Assembly (NCBI GenBank): GCA_032433595.1 | Contig: JASWJB010000138.1 | Coordinates: forward strand, 40,454-104,453 | DNA length: 64,000 nucleotides | Origin: Conoideocrella luteorostrata | Taxonomy: Eukaryota; Ascomycota; Sordariomycetes; Hypocreales; Clavicipitaceae | Direction: 5' to 3' | Shown here: positions 1 to 11,915 of the stretch, piece after piece | Numbering within the stretch: position 1 is the stretch's first letter | Layout: each line of letters starts with the position of its first letter | Made by a program: the position numbers and the translations under genes | Notes under the pieces: generated by a model | What the model saw: the letters and a program-made list of their open reading frames with translations, nothing else | Database searches by the model: none | What the model was told of the DNA's origin: nothing

Positions 1-3000
1 CTCGTTTCTGCAGCGGAACAGAGCATCCGTGCAAGACCTCTTTGTCTCGAACCAGGACGGAAGTGAACGAACCGATGATTGTGGTGCTTCACAGACAATT
101 TTGGAGGTATCGGAACCCGTGTCTCCAGAGGAAGGAAATAGGGACGTCGTTGTGGAAGATATTGGCCCATCAGTACTCTCTAACCTTTTGAGGAGATCGC
201 CACCACAATCCGTGATGCCCGATGCTCCTATATCTACCGAGAACTTTCATACCGAACTGAAACGTGGACCACAGGACCTTACGCGCAACCAGACTCCTCC
301 GCAAACAACAACTGTTCAAGTCACCCCAGCTACAGAAGAGACGCCGCTGCTAAGTCAAGTCGCAGATGAGGACGAAGTTATCGGCGATATCGAAGGCCAA
401 AAAACGACTCAGACAAGGCATTGGTACAGCAGAATTGTTGAAAGTGGCCAAAAAGTTGAAGGCAATCTTTCTCATGCAGTCAAAGTGGCTGTAAGTCCAC
501 GTAAATGGAATCGAAAGGCTTTGTGGAACAACGTGATTGTGGAGCCCGTTTCTTGCCTGCCAGCTGTGGCCGTCGGACTATTGCTCAATATCCTAGATGC
601 CCTCTCTTACGGTAAGACATGCAGGCGTATGTCCACACTCAACCAGTGCTGATTATTGCAGGAATGATTTTGTTCCCACTCGGAACGCAGCTATTCTCAC
701 ATCTTGGCTCAGCTGGCATTTCCATCTACTATGTTAGCACTATTGTTGCCCAAGTTACGTTTTCATCGGGCAGCATCTTCAGGGGAGCTGTTGGGTCCGA
801 ACTGGTATGTCCGCAGCGAATATACCAAAACATGGTGCAAAGATGGCTGACATGAACTCGTCAGATTGAGGTTGTTCCCTTTTTCCATAACATGGCTCAA
901 AAGATCACGGACAACATCGGCGAGGATAATCCAGACGCTGTTATTGCTACTACCATTGTCGCTTATGCACTCAGCTCCGTTATGACAGGTCTCGTTTTCT
1001 ACCTTATGGGGAAGTTCAAGTTTGGCTTCATGGTTGGCTTTATCCCAAGGCACATCCTAATTGGTTGCATTGGAGGTGTCGGCTGGTTCCTCGTTGCCAC
1101 AGGCTTTGAAGTCTCGGCGCGTTTAGACGGCAGTCTTGACTATAACTTGGACACGCTAAACAAGTTAATTCAGGCAGATACGATTCTGCTATGGGTCTTC
1201 CCACTTGTGCTGGCTATCATCCTCTTCTATGGACAGTCGACAGTGCGGTCCAAGTATTTTCTCCCTCTCTTCATACTTGCTATTCCTTTGATCTTTTACA
1301 TTTTCGTTGCATCTATTGATGCTTTGGATGCGGATGACCTGCGAGGCAAGGGGTGGATATTTGAGGGACCACCACCGGGAGAACCATGGTGGTATTTCTA
1401 CACGTTGTATCGTGAGTTATGATTGGAGCATCCCATCCCACCCCAGTGAAACTTCCATAAAAACTGACGCGTGTACAGAGTTCAACTTGGTGCATTGGGA
1501 TGCCATCCTCGAGGTTGTACCTGCAATGATGGCTCTGACCTTCTTTGGCATTCTCCACGTTCCCATCAATGTGCCCGCTCTAGCCTTGAACACGGGCGAA
1601 GACAATTCGGATCTCGATAAAGAGCTCAAGCTGCATGGATACTCCAATATGCTATCAGGATGTGTGGGCAGTATCCAGAATTATCTCGTTTATGCCAACA
1701 CCGTCTTCTTCGTACGATCCGGTGGAGACAAGAGGCTAGCTGGCTATATTTTGGCCGTGTTTACATTTGGCGTCATGGTGATTGGCCCGTCACTAATTGG
1801 CTTCATCCCTGTCATGATGGTGGGAACTCTCATTTTTGACCTTGGCTTCGAGCTTCTCTTGGAGGCTATTTGGCTTCCTCGTAAGAAACTCAAAGTTGCC
1901 GAATACTTGACTGTCATCGTCATCGTCCTGGTGATGGGGATGCACGACTTTGTTGTCGGGATTGGCGTAGGCATCATATTGGCTTTCATTTCTCTAATCA
2001 TCCAGACTTCCAGAGTTTCCGCCGTCCGCGGAAGCTATGATGGTGGAATCGTCAGCTCGACTGTGCGCCGCAACCCGTCACAGCACCACTACCTAAATCA
2101 TGTTGGCCGACAAATCTACATCATGAAGCTTACAGGCTATCTCTTCTTCGGAACCATTGTTAGTGTTGAGGAAAAGATCCGCGCATTACTAGATGAAGGC
2201 GCATTCTCACAGAAGCCCATCAAATTTCTCATCCTGGACCTTTGGCATGTTACGGGTCTTGACTATTCCGCAGGCGAGGCTTTCAATACCATTAGCCGGC
2301 TCCTCGACAAGAAGGGAATATTGTTCGTCTTGAGCGGTGTTGATGCCGAGAGCCAGCTCGGGCGAAATCTACGGGCTGTGGGCCTGGACAACGACAAGAT
2401 TGAGGTCATGATGCTTCCCAATCTCAATTCTGCATTAGAGAGTTGTGAGAATGAGCTGCTTAAAACACTGTATGCCAGACAGGACGACTTGAACTCCTCC
2501 ACCAAGCGAGTCGCTACCCCTAACCTTGACGTTCCCAGAGCAGCAAATGCGGCCTCCTTGTCATCTTTCGATCCGCCATTCAACTCTCCTAGGCAAAATC
2601 ACCTTGTTGAGGCTGCAAGAGAAGCCCTCACTAACGTTGATGTCCCGCATCCCTCGAAATGGCAGAGTTTCAACGAACCGCTTCGTTTGATGCTCCAGAT
2701 TTTCCAAGGGCTAAGCGGCAAGAACGAAGACTTTTGGTTCCAGGCAGCTCGTTACTTTGAGCGAAAGGAGTACACTGCCGGGACTGTACTGTTTCGCCGT
2801 GGCGAACAAGCACATGGCTTCTACCTGGTCGAACGAGGTATCATTCGCGCCGAATACGACCTTCCACAGGGGTGGCTTTGTGAAAGCATAGTGGCCGGTA
2901 CCACGTGTGGCGAACTGCCGTTCTTTTCAGAAACCGAACGTACAGCCACCGCTTTGGTGGAGAGGGACTGTGTGGTCTGGGTAATGGATGTTGAATCTTG

Positions 3001-3118
3001 GACGAAATTGCAAAAGGAGGAGCCGGAGGTGGCAGCGGAGTTTCTGAGGATTTCGTTGAAATTGACGACCGAGAGGATGAGTTCGATCACATCGTACATC
3101 CTAACCACGGCAGGATAA
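1..3118 (+). CDS. SulP-family transporter with STAS and cyclic-nucleotide-binding-like domains (Vsb1/YGR125W type), 5' truncated
   Basis: The reading frame is open from base 2, so the start lies upstream of the window. I infer exons 1-611, 662-804, 865-1411 and 1479-3118 (introns of 50, 60 and 67 bp), giving about 979 residues of a larger protein. Order: a hydrophilic Ser/Thr/Glu-rich N-terminus (about 170 aa), a SulP membrane domain with many hydrophobic helices (nt 560-2010), a STAS domain (about nt 2110-2470, with the stretch LILDLWHVTGLDYSAGEA), and a C-terminal cyclic-nucleotide-binding fold (about nt 2750-3090, RRGEQAHGFYLVERG and the GELPFF turn). This SulP+STAS+cNMP layout is that of yeast Vsb1, a vacuolar transporter linked to basic amino-acid storage, rather than of plasma-membrane sulfate permeases. 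Splice junctions restore conserved sequence, for example TLYQFNLVHWD at 1411/1479. Substrate is inferred, not shown. Confidence 0.88.
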
Positions 3119-3809
3119 GTATACTGCAGCTGTGGAATGTACACGCGTCGTATAACATTTTTTGGGTTTGCATGTAATTGGATAGCATCTGGGGGTTGGT
3201 TATTTGGGCGGCTGCATCTGCGGACTCTAAATTGCATGGTTATGCAGGAGCAAGGATTGCTTAGTGCACCTTTGTGAGGACAAATCTTATTGGCGAATTT
3301 CACATTATCTGATCTGTTATGCTATGTTGTGATGTGCTCTGCTTTGCTTTGCCTTGTTGTACGGAGAACTTCGCTGGCAAATTGAAATATTCAAGTTTAC
3401 TTGCTAGTTAACTAGTGGGTGACTAATACAATCAGTGTGTAGAAGTCTCCGCAAACGATGGAAAGTTGAGCGGGCGCAGGGTAGGAGGAACCTTGTTCAC
3501 AAAGGCAACCGATTTTCTGTAAACGTTGTTTGAGTCTCCATTACTTTAATAAAAATTTACTCGTTATGATTCCAATTTTCCTCGAATGAGTGCGGGCTTC
3601 TCCGTACAAAATACATCAACTAGCACTCTTAATTCATCAGTCACGGTATGTAGTTGTTGAATCCGCCACTTTAGTAAACAGCCCCATCCATTGCTACGTC
3701 TCATCACCAGTTCCCCATCTTTCAGCTTCTGCAACTGCCCAAACATAAACCCCAAACCATCAAAAACGCATAAGAGGAAGCCCACAAGACACGTAAATCC
3801 CCTTGTAAA
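3119..3809. other. Intergenic, tandem genes (transporter to STK19-like)
   Basis: Between the transporter stop and the next start. It is AT-richer with T-rich runs and one TACGGAG-type octamer near 3359. The last 150 bases before 3810 are C/A-rich and are probably the leader of the next gene. I see no coding signal on either strand. Confidence 0.6.
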
Positions 3810-5033
3810 ATGCCCCAAAGCCTCCGCTCCATACTCGGCAAACCGCGGATAACGAAGCCAAGACGTCCAGCTGCGACGACGACGGCGGCCCAACAATCCC
3901 CATCCAAGAGAGCAAAGACGAAGAAACAAGATGAACCTCTCTATCCGGACAAGTTCGCAGATCTGGGGATCTTGCCTATACTCAGCGAGCACGAGCAGCT
4001 CACGCTACGGGATGTCGTGCAGGCGATGCGGTACATTCGCTCTCATATCTTTACGGCGGCGCCATCAACAGGGCTCTCATCTACGAGGATGGCGGAGGTG
4101 CTGAATTACAGGGCGTCGGTGCCGAGGATTGTGACGGTGGGACATATCAACGCGGTGCTGAGGGATGCTCCGTCCCGGGTGGAAAGGGAGGTGGTGGAGC
4201 TGGTGAATAGGGGGATGCTGCGGAGGGTGAGGGTCGAGAGGAGGGGCGGCTTGGGGGAGGCGTTGATTGAGATGGACGATCTGCGAGATATGCTGGGGGG
4301 CAAAGAGGGGGGTGGTAATGTGGTGTCTGAGAGTGCGAGAAGAGCGTTCTTGCGGTTCCTCGAGAAGAATCCAACTGCGCAGATGGTGTTGGGTGAGGGT
4401 GACGATGGGTCTCGGCCTTCACGAAGCAGGACGGGGGCGGATGGGAGTGATGCTGTGGGAGATGATGGGGAGGAGGAGGGGGAGGAGAGGATAGCAGGGC
4501 TGCAGCACAATCACATCGATGAGCTGGTGAGGGCGGGATTTCTGACAAGTTCTACCAGCACGACGGGCACGCCAGGAAGCAACACGCTGCAGGTACGGCC
4601 GGAGGACCGCACGACGTTGACGTCGATACAGCACGTGTCGAGATTCGCGTCGGGCACCGTTTCAGCCGTGGGGGGCCAGAATGCAATCCATCTCTCTGGG
4701 GGAGGAGGCGGCGGCGCGCCTGCGCAGACGAGCGCGCGGCGCTTTGATAGAGGCGGCTTCAGGGTTGCTGTTCCGGGACATGGACGATATCTCAAACTGG
4801 CGGATGGAGCGGTGGACTGGGTGCGCGAGGCGCTGGGCCGGACGAAATGGGGAGAAGGGCCTGAGGCGTGGTTGCGGGAGCGGTTCGAAGGGAATGGGCT
4901 GTATGGGATGAGATGGAAGGACTTTTGGGGCGTTGAGTGGGAGTGGGTGCTTGGCCAGGCGGTGGGATTGGGTGTTGTAGAGGTTTTTGATACGGGGAGC
5001 GTGGGGAGGGGAGTGAGGGCGTTGGGAGGATGA
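3810..5033 (+). CDS. STK19-domain winged-helix protein
   Basis: Single-exon frame of 407 residues, starting at the first ATG (AAAATGCC context). The N-terminus is basic and Ala/Thr/Lys-rich (1-45, with PSKRAKTKKQ as a likely nuclear signal). From about residue 50 it matches the fungal STK19 family: LGILPILSEHEQLTLRDVVQAM, then GLSSTRMAEVLNYRASVPRIVT, VEREVVELVNRGMLRR and RRGGLGEALI. C-terminally there are Gly/Ser-rich loops and a Trp-rich end (WKDFWGVEWEWVLGQAVGLG). Human STK19 was once called a kinase but is now known as a DNA-binding winged-helix factor in transcription-coupled nucleotide-excision repair. No kinase motifs (VAIK, HRD, DFG) are visible here, which agrees with that. Nuclear, DNA-repair-related function is inferred from the family. 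Very high GC and GGG codons; flanked downstream by an ACG repeat. Confidence 0.85.
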   Translation: MPQSLRSILGKPRITKPRRPAATTTAAQQSPSKRAKTKKQDEPLYPDKFADLGILPILSEHEQLTLRDVVQAMRYIRSHIFTAAPSTGLSSTRMAEVLNYRASVPRIVTVGHINAVLRDAPSRVEREVVELVNRGMLRRVRVERRGGLGEALIEMDDLRDMLGGKEGGGNVVSESARRAFLRFLEKNPTAQMVLGEGDDGSRPSRSRTGADGSDAVGDDGEEEGEERIAGLQHNHIDELVRAGFLTSSTSTTGTPGSNTLQVRPEDRTTLTSIQHVSRFASGTVSAVGGQNAIHLSGGGGGGAPAQTSARRFDRGGFRVAVPGHGRYLKLADGAVDWVREALGRTKWGEGPEAWLRERFEGNGLYGMRWKDFWGVEWEWVLGQAVGLGVVEVFDTGSVGRGVRALGG

Positions 5034-5039
5034 ATGATG

Positions 5040-5082
5040 ACGACGACTACAACGACGACGACGACGACGACGACGACGAGGA
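5040..5082 (+). repeat. (ACG)n trinucleotide microsatellite
   Basis: About 14 nearly perfect ACG units begin just after the STK19-like stop codon, with one ACT/ACA interruption near the start. It lies in the 3' UTR region. Its reading as a polythreonine or polyvaline frame is a shadow. Confidence 0.85.
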
Positions 5083-8000
5083 TGATGCGGGACGGCACAT
5101 CTACTATAACCCCCCTCCCCCTTCCCTTCAGGGGCCTGGATGGTTTGACAGCATGGTCGGCTGATGATAATATTGCACATGTTGTAGTTTACTTGGTGCT
5201 GTACGGAGTACAGAGTACAAAATAAGTTCCAATCAACGCTGGCAGTTAACTTATCTGTCGGTCATGCAAGTAATCGATCTTCGCCATGTGCTTCATGCAT
5301 GTCTCACAATATCTTGTCAATTCGTTGGAGAAAGCAGGGATGACGGAATATCATCTCTCTCTTGTGGGTGGTAGAGTTGATCGTTTTGGTATGATGAACA
5401 ACTAACTGGTTGCTGCTATTAATGCCGAGGCTCCATGCACCAACTAGGTACTCCGCACGCACGGTAGGTAGTCTATATGGAATAGGGGAATAATGCGGAC
5501 GGTGGCGATATTGCTGTACTAGTATTGCCATCATCTTGCTGTAGGATCAATATAGTTTACGATCCCTGCAAGTCACCGGAACGGCTGTTTCGAAATGCAA
5601 AGGATATGCATTAATAGCACTGGACACGACAGCTCTGGGAATTGTGACCGGGATCGCGACATCGTCTCGTTTTACGCAGCATAAATATTATGGCATTGAG
5701 TGCACGAAACGTCTGCCGACGAATGGCATATGAGGGTGAAAAAAGGATTTATCAAATCATGGGGCCTACTACGTCCAGTGATGTGCAGCAGTACGGAGTA
5801 GTTAGATGGGGGTTTATCCCTTGTTGTACGGAGTATTTGTGATGATGATCATACTCGAAGCCACAACAACCATATAATGCCTCAGTGGCGGGATAAACGC
5901 CTCTCTCTATTCGCACGGATGTCGTTATAACGGTGCGGAGTAGTTTACTGCAATGCCAATTAAGAGTCCGGGGTGGCTTGTAAGTGTGTTCATGCACACG
6001 TGATACTCCACAGGACATATACCCATTGTGCAAGGTTGTCTCGCGTCGTACAGGCCTTGAGGCTGTAAATATCCTTGTCAGGGAGAATGCCTGTTCCCAG
6101 AACCTACTATATTGTCGAGTTTTATGGGCTGATGATTTAAATTATAGTACAGTTCGTGACTTAGCCGCCTGTTAGCCATGGCCTGGAACGACATGCTACA
6201 AAGTCTTGACTTGGCGAAACTATCTCGAGGCAAGAAGGCTGAAACGAGAATAATTTTTTTTTGCCCTTAGGGCCAAGGGCCAACATGGAACCGGTCCCTT
6301 CGACAAATATCTACGTTCCGGCTTGCGTTCTGTGTCGTAATAGAGTGAAATATCTGCTGCAGTACGGAGTAACTAGTCAATGCTCGCAATGCAGTTTGAA
6401 TATAGAGGCTGTCAATGAAGCACTTGGTCTGATCCGTATTAGCTTCGCCGCGTGCATAAGATGTATCATCTTTTGGTGACACACATCAGTTGCGGCCGGT
6501 GAAGTGGAGACAGATGTCGGACACCGGACGGAGATGCTTTCTTCCAGGGGCGTACCTGAGGGAACTGATCTCTTTGTCGCAATAAATGGTCGATGGTGAG
6601 ATAGGATACTAGAGTTGATTGATTTTGTATCGGATTTGGAAAGATTGGAAGACTTCGTGGCGATGCAATCCGTGGGGCGACTTCTCTCGCGTCAAAGCTA
6701 CCCATGGAAACTACCTAACGAAGGGTTAAAATTATACCGGAAAAACCCAAATGCTAAAAAGGATTGTTTTCTTGGTAGATGCATGTATTATACAAGTTAG
6801 ACATTTGCTGATGGTCGAGAAAGACGGCTTTTATGGCTGGCCGAAGTCATGCTTACTAGTAGTTGAAAAGGGTTTGTGTTAGTTACGGTACGTCATTGTA
6901 TGAATACAATCAGACCCCAGTCCAATAGTTAAACCTACTCGTAGTGCGGATAACATTGATAGTGCCGCGCTCTGAACTCTGAACGGACAGGTCGGCCGAG
7001 GTGAGGGCTTGCCCTGGTTGACGGTGCCCGATAGGTACATGCATAAGTAGCCAGAGGGCCGAGGCGGAAACCCCCCCGGCTGCAGGTACCGGCACATCTC
7101 AGGGGTCGGGCACAACAGGCTAGAGATGCTGCAGGCGCATCTCGTCGAGCCTCATAACTAGCTATTCCGCTGAATTATTGGGTCGCATTTGGGTCGCATT
7201 TGGCTAGTGCGTGCATCTTTCCCCATGTGCACCGCGTGAGAGCAACCAAACACTTACACAGCTGGCTGGCTGGCTCGACGATTGTGACGACCGAGGACGT
7301 AGGGTGCCGCGCTAAAGTGCTCGGATACGACTCTGCAGTCACAGCGGCCCCAGTCAACCGGTACTGAACCCGACCGGAGCTTTGAAAAGGGTTGGATCTT
7401 TCTCCTCGGCTGCATGTTACACATCACCCTTCATCCCCTGTTGGCCGTAGTCGGGGTGGCCAAAGGATGCTAAATATGTATATGAGGAGACAAAAGGGGT
7501 TCGAACATCAACTCCGGTTGTGTGTCTGGTCTCCCTCGAAATTCGGGGAACGTCTACTCCGTAAGTTGAAGCAAGTGTCGTTAGGCCGCAGGGATTGTCT
7601 TGCAATTTGATTAGAGGCAAGACAGCCAGGAGAATGAGAAAGCATAGTGCTCCGTAGTATGGAGCAGTCCGTATTGCTCTTGAAATCTGATGGGTTGCCG
7701 TTCGAGGATTTCACGTGCTCTATCACTATTCCCCGCCGCTGGCAGTTTGCAGATCATCTTTTCTCGAGATTCGTACTAGTACCTGATCACAGGGACTAGA
7801 AGTCAATTATTAGCACTTTGCGTTTAGACACCTGGAGATGGCCAAGCCGGACCAAGCAAGAAATGGTGGCGACCCCCTGGCGTCTTTCTTCCCTTGGAGT
7901 AGTATGATCTATCGAAATGACACTTTTTTGCTAGCTCGCATGGCTGTGCGGGTCGCTGAATTGGTCAGGCAAAAGCAAAAAAGGGGCCCAGGATGCTGAG

Positions 8001-8223
8001 CCATTATTGATCAGGGTACGGAGTACGGAGTAGACCTGATGGGCTCTGTTCAATGGATCAGGTCGTCGGGGACAAGTCAATCAGGATGGATTGTACCTAT
8101 GATCTACCCACCATATGTGCAAGGGAATGCCAAGGACTTGGCCGTGAGGGCAGAGGTCGAGCGGTTGGTTGAAATTGAATCTTGTCGGCGTCAAGGCTCA
8201 CGAGGAGCCAGTTGAAGAAGAAG

Positions 8224-8239
8224 TACTCCGTACGGAGTA
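8224..8239. repeat. 16-bp perfect palindrome TACTCCGTACGGAGTA
   Basis: The octamer ACTCCGTA and its reverse complement share the central GTAC. The same perfect 16-mer recurs at 47027-47042, and one-base variants sit at 8458-8473 and 17031-17046. It lies in intergenic DNA. Confidence 0.9.
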
Positions 8240-10188
8240 AGGATTTGCAATTTCAGCTGAAATCGCAACGTGGGCTGCATGTGTTTGGTGCGAAAGTGCG
8301 CGAAGGGCGGCAGTTGGAATCTCAATTCGAGCCAGGCCAGATTTGACAGACCAGACAGACAGCCCTCGCTGGCGGAGGGCCACCCGGTGCCGCCGCGGCC
8401 ATTTATGGGGCACCCTGTTCATGCTCAGCGCAATCACGATTTCTCATTACCACGTAGTACTCCGTACGGAGTCGATGACTACTTTTTGGTCGCTGTTTGG
8501 CTGCTTGACTGGCTGCCGATAAGAAAAGTAAACAGAACACTCCCTCCCCAGTCGCCCGTAAAGCAAGTATTACTGGGCAGGCACGGAGTACTGTGGTGAG
8601 TAAATAACAGGGCCGCCTGTCGTCGGCCCACCTTGCCAATGTCGAATCAATAATCACTTTCATCTTCCCCGTAGACTTGATGGGACTTTTGAAGTTGGAG
8701 TATGTCCAAGCCCTGGTAAACAAGCTGCCACAGATCATCCAAAGATCCAAAAAAAATTAAAAATAAAATACTGGTCAAGTTGTGTCAATCTCTAGCTCGT
8801 AGCGTCTGCTTCATATCACGAATAGAATGGTAATCTGGTGAACCTGATGCTACCGGTCAGGTTGATACTAGTAGTGATCCCCCACCGGCTCCTGTCTGTG
8901 AGCATCAAATCGTCTGTGGGGCTGTGGGCGGGGGCTTGGGCATGGGGCACATACTGGGGTGCTGTCGGCGAACATGAATCCTCCAACTTCACTGCAATTT
9001 TACGTCTCGACGGGGGGATCTGGTACTCTGAGTACTCCGCACGGGGAACAGCAAACCGAACTGGAGGCTAGCATCACTTCTCCGTCCGGAGTATACTGTA
9101 AACACCAGGGCACTTCAGCTGCTGATTGACCTTGAGCCTTACTGCGCGACCAGCATAGCATTTGCGTAGCCGTGTGATGGATGTCAGGCCGTCCCTCGCT
9201 TGTTCCTTAATGCGTATGCCGACATGAACATGTCGTCTGATAAATTACTCCGTACAGTAGCATCAATAGTATAACTAGTAGTATCTACGACGGGTTCATC
9301 GGGCAATAGCACAGATATCCGGTGCTCCATCATCCATACTCCGTGCTAAGCAGTGGGGCAGTCAGTTTTTGCGTCAAAAACAAAGTGCAAATATTCGAGA
9401 ATCACCGGAAAAAGCATGTTTATAAACGCATGGCCATGCGCACTGCGTGCTTCCGCACTGCACACCAGCATACCCAACCTGGGCAATTTCCTCAACCGAC
9501 ATGCAGTTCCAGTTACCCAACAGGCCCCCAGCACAAGGTTAGCAGGGATTGAGGTGCCCATGTCCACGTCACCCAATGATTCGTGTCCATTCACCCGTCG
9601 TGGCACCAACCCACAACCCACCACCGTCACCCCGTCCATGTGTGGCTGCCTGTTAAAGTAGCAGTAGTTGGTTACACGACATTCTTGGTGCGACTCTTCG
9701 CGAAAATGGTGTACTAGTACGAATTACTAGTAGAGAAGAGTCGGCTCCCTGGGCGTCATTGGATGCCCTTGCCAGTCCATCCAGCCAACCAGCCCATTCG
9801 CACAAAGTTCCCAGGCTTGGGGCTGCTTGGGGTTCCAGGAACTGCCTGGGGATTTGATCATCGCAACACTTATTGAGGTAATTACACAATCTTACTCCGT
9901 ACAATAACAACGCTTGCGGGCCAGCCTCAACCGCCGCTGGACGTCACCGCCTTGCTCCTCTTACGCTGCATCAAACCTACAATATTTCATGATTAATACA
10001 TGCAAGAGCTGCGATAACTGCGGCTTCGCCTGTTGATCTGACGTGAGCAGTCTTGTTTCTGGCTTTGCATGAACGGGACGGACGCGTCGAGGACGTGCTG
10101 CTTGGAGGTGGCGCCGGACTGCGACGCTCGAATCAAGGTTTTCCCAACCAACAAATGCTTCTGTTTCGTCGAGCTCCAGGCGAATTAT

Positions 10189-10271
10189 GCACTTGTAAGG
10201 AGTATTGCACTTGTATTGCACTTGTATTGCACTTGTATTGCACTTGTATCGCGCTTGCAACGCACTTGTAG
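10189..10271. repeat. 11-bp tandem repeat (ATTGCACTTGT)n
   Basis: Four exact head-to-tail units at about 10204-10250 are flanked on both sides by degenerate units (GCACTTGTAAGG upstream; CGCGCTTGCAA and CGCACTTGTAG downstream). Because 11 is not a multiple of 3 and no gene is present, this is non-coding. It sits about 75 bp upstream of the palindrome at 10346. Confidence 0.9.
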
Positions 10272-10345
10272 GGAGTCGAGCTGGCCCTCTGTTAGTCCAT
10301 CCACTACTCCTATTTATCATTTAAAATGTTCAAATCAAAATTTTG

Positions 10346-10361
10346 TACGGAGTACTCCGTA
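10346..10361. repeat. 16-bp perfect palindrome TACGGAGTACTCCGTA
   Basis: Inverse arrangement of the octamer pair (centre AGTACT instead of CGTACG). Identical 16-mers occur at 44078-44093 and 58442-58457. Intergenic in all three places. Confidence 0.9.
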
Positions 10362-10383
10362 GTTAGTCCATAGTGTTTTAAAT

Positions 10384-11915
10384 TTACGTACATGGGTTCT
10401 CTCTGTTCGCTCTCCCACATCTCTGTCTTGCATTTCTACAATACGTGCCTGCGTTGCCATAGGTGAGGAACTCGATAACCCTCGATTCGACCTCCTTTGC
10501 TTTCTTGGGTGGCACCTTGTCTGAGCCGTTGAACCCTTTTCGCTGCTTGTCACCCATTATCCCTCGCCGATTGTGAAGGGACGAAAAAAAAGGGAAAATC
10601 ATACCCACCTCTGTGCACCTTGGCCGTGGATCGTCGTGACCCTGCCTGCGTGCCTTGTGCCTGGCGCTCACAAGCCTCTTCGCTCCATCACTCACTCCTG
10701 TCTGTCATTTTTCCAAACCGTCTCGACCCCAAGGCAAGCTGGACTGGCAACCCGGGAACACACAGACCAGACTAGACCGACTAGAACGACCGGAGCTGGA
10801 CCACTCTCCCGTCTGCGGCCCACTCTTCCGCTGCCCGCAGCTCGCAGCTCATTCTGCCCATCCTTTGGGACCAAACCGGAACTTCACTGCAACTTTTTGT
10901 CCGTTCCAAAACTACACTTCCCAGGTTGACTTTGGCGACGACATCAAGAACATCGACATCTGCGCTGGGAGGGATACCGTGCGTCGCGCTGGTCCGCATT
11001 GCAAGCGAGCAATCAAACAAGTACACCGAAAAGGAAAATCGAAAGCTGATGAGCATCTAAAGCCTCAGACGCCATTGGACCCCACGCACCGCAGTCTCTC
11101 AGACCTCGCTGGGCTCAACCCGAGACGCAAAAAGAAACGTGCTTGATAGACTTGCGTCGCTAGTCTTTTGACTGACAGTTTGACAAGTGATTTCGTGCAG
11201 ACAAAGACCGCATCCCACCATTACTACTGTTGTCATTTTTTCTTTTTCTTTTTCTGTCTTTTGTCTAGACTTCCGTTCCAGCCGTGTGTGGGTGTGAAGT
11301 CGACGCAGTCCGCATAGAGGTGCATCATAAACTAGGGCTGCGAGAAGATCATTTTGAGTCTAATTGCCTTGTTTCTGAGTGCCAGCCCCAAAAGATATTG
11401 GTATGTTGTTGGAAACATCTCACTCTGTCATGCATCTATACCACATTCTCACCTCTCCCTTTCTCCAATACCCCTCTAATTGCCATCGCCTGGCTAAAGA
11501 CCGACTGTGCTCTTTGTCCCCTACCAGGCCCTTGCTCTGCATGCTGCGATGGATTGATTCGCTGACCCGCGCCTTACCCATCTGCTACGAGAAACTGACC
11601 GCCTCGAATACTAGGGAAGAAATTCAGTCTGTCGACACGAATACGGGGCACATGCATAGAGTCCAGTTTGCAACTGGTCTGGTGTACCATTTGACGAGGA
11701 CTTTCGATCACGGATTGAACGCCTAGTTACAGGACGTAAATCACCCTGAACTGTAGTAGTGTACCAGACGAGATCAATCTTCCAAGCGACCGTGTTCACA
11801 CATCACGCTATCCGTGGATGGATGTAACGCGGACTGCGGGTTTGCATCTTCTTTACCGGCTTTCCTGTTGAACCGGTTACTTTCATTCTCGACTCCTAGG
11901 TGGCCAGAATTCACC
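10384..11915 (+). other. Probable long promoter and 5' leader of the kinesin gene
   Basis: C/T-rich sequence with long pyrimidine runs (about 11235-11262, CTTTTT repeats) typical of promoters and 5' UTRs in filamentous fungi. Several short frames with ATG or other starts occur (for example one of 163 codons at 10655), but none has family similarity or codon bias. They would be upstream ORFs at most. Start and extent of the transcript cannot be fixed from the sequence. Confidence 0.45.

Larger units (their letters stand above)
5083..10383. other. Gene desert with many ACTCCGTA octamers
   Basis: More than 5 kb without any frame showing family similarity, consistent codon bias or convincing introns. 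What it does hold: about 18 copies of ACTCCGTA/TACGGAGT (for example near 5209, 5791, 5825, 6361, 7555, 8017, 8224, 8458, 9246, 9894, 10346), (CTGG)n at about 7260, a doubled GGGTCGCATTT near 7180, and an 11-bp tandem repeat near 10195. It could contain long non-coding RNAs or distal control sequence for the kinesin gene; nothing in the bases proves either. Confidence 0.6.

Noticed and set aside
4106..5180. Several minus-strand frames of 130-195 codons across the STK19-like gene
   Set aside because: Pro/Ser/His-rich translations of the opposite strand of a high-GC coding exon; no similarity, overlapping each other in different frames.
7090..7640. Possible tRNA or 5S gene suggested by GTTCGAA-like B-box matches (for example near 7500)
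   Set aside because: The following bases do not fit a B box and no A box or cloverleaf could be built at the required spacing.
9060..9095. CTCCGTCCGGAG hairpin as a transcription terminator
   Set aside because: A diverged octamer pair; rho-independent terminators do not apply to fungal nuclear genes.
10655..11146. Plus-strand frame of 163 codons upstream of the kinesin gene
   Set aside because: No family similarity, composition shifts along its length, and it lies in pyrimidine-rich leader-like DNA. Kept as part of the probable kinesin 5' region.
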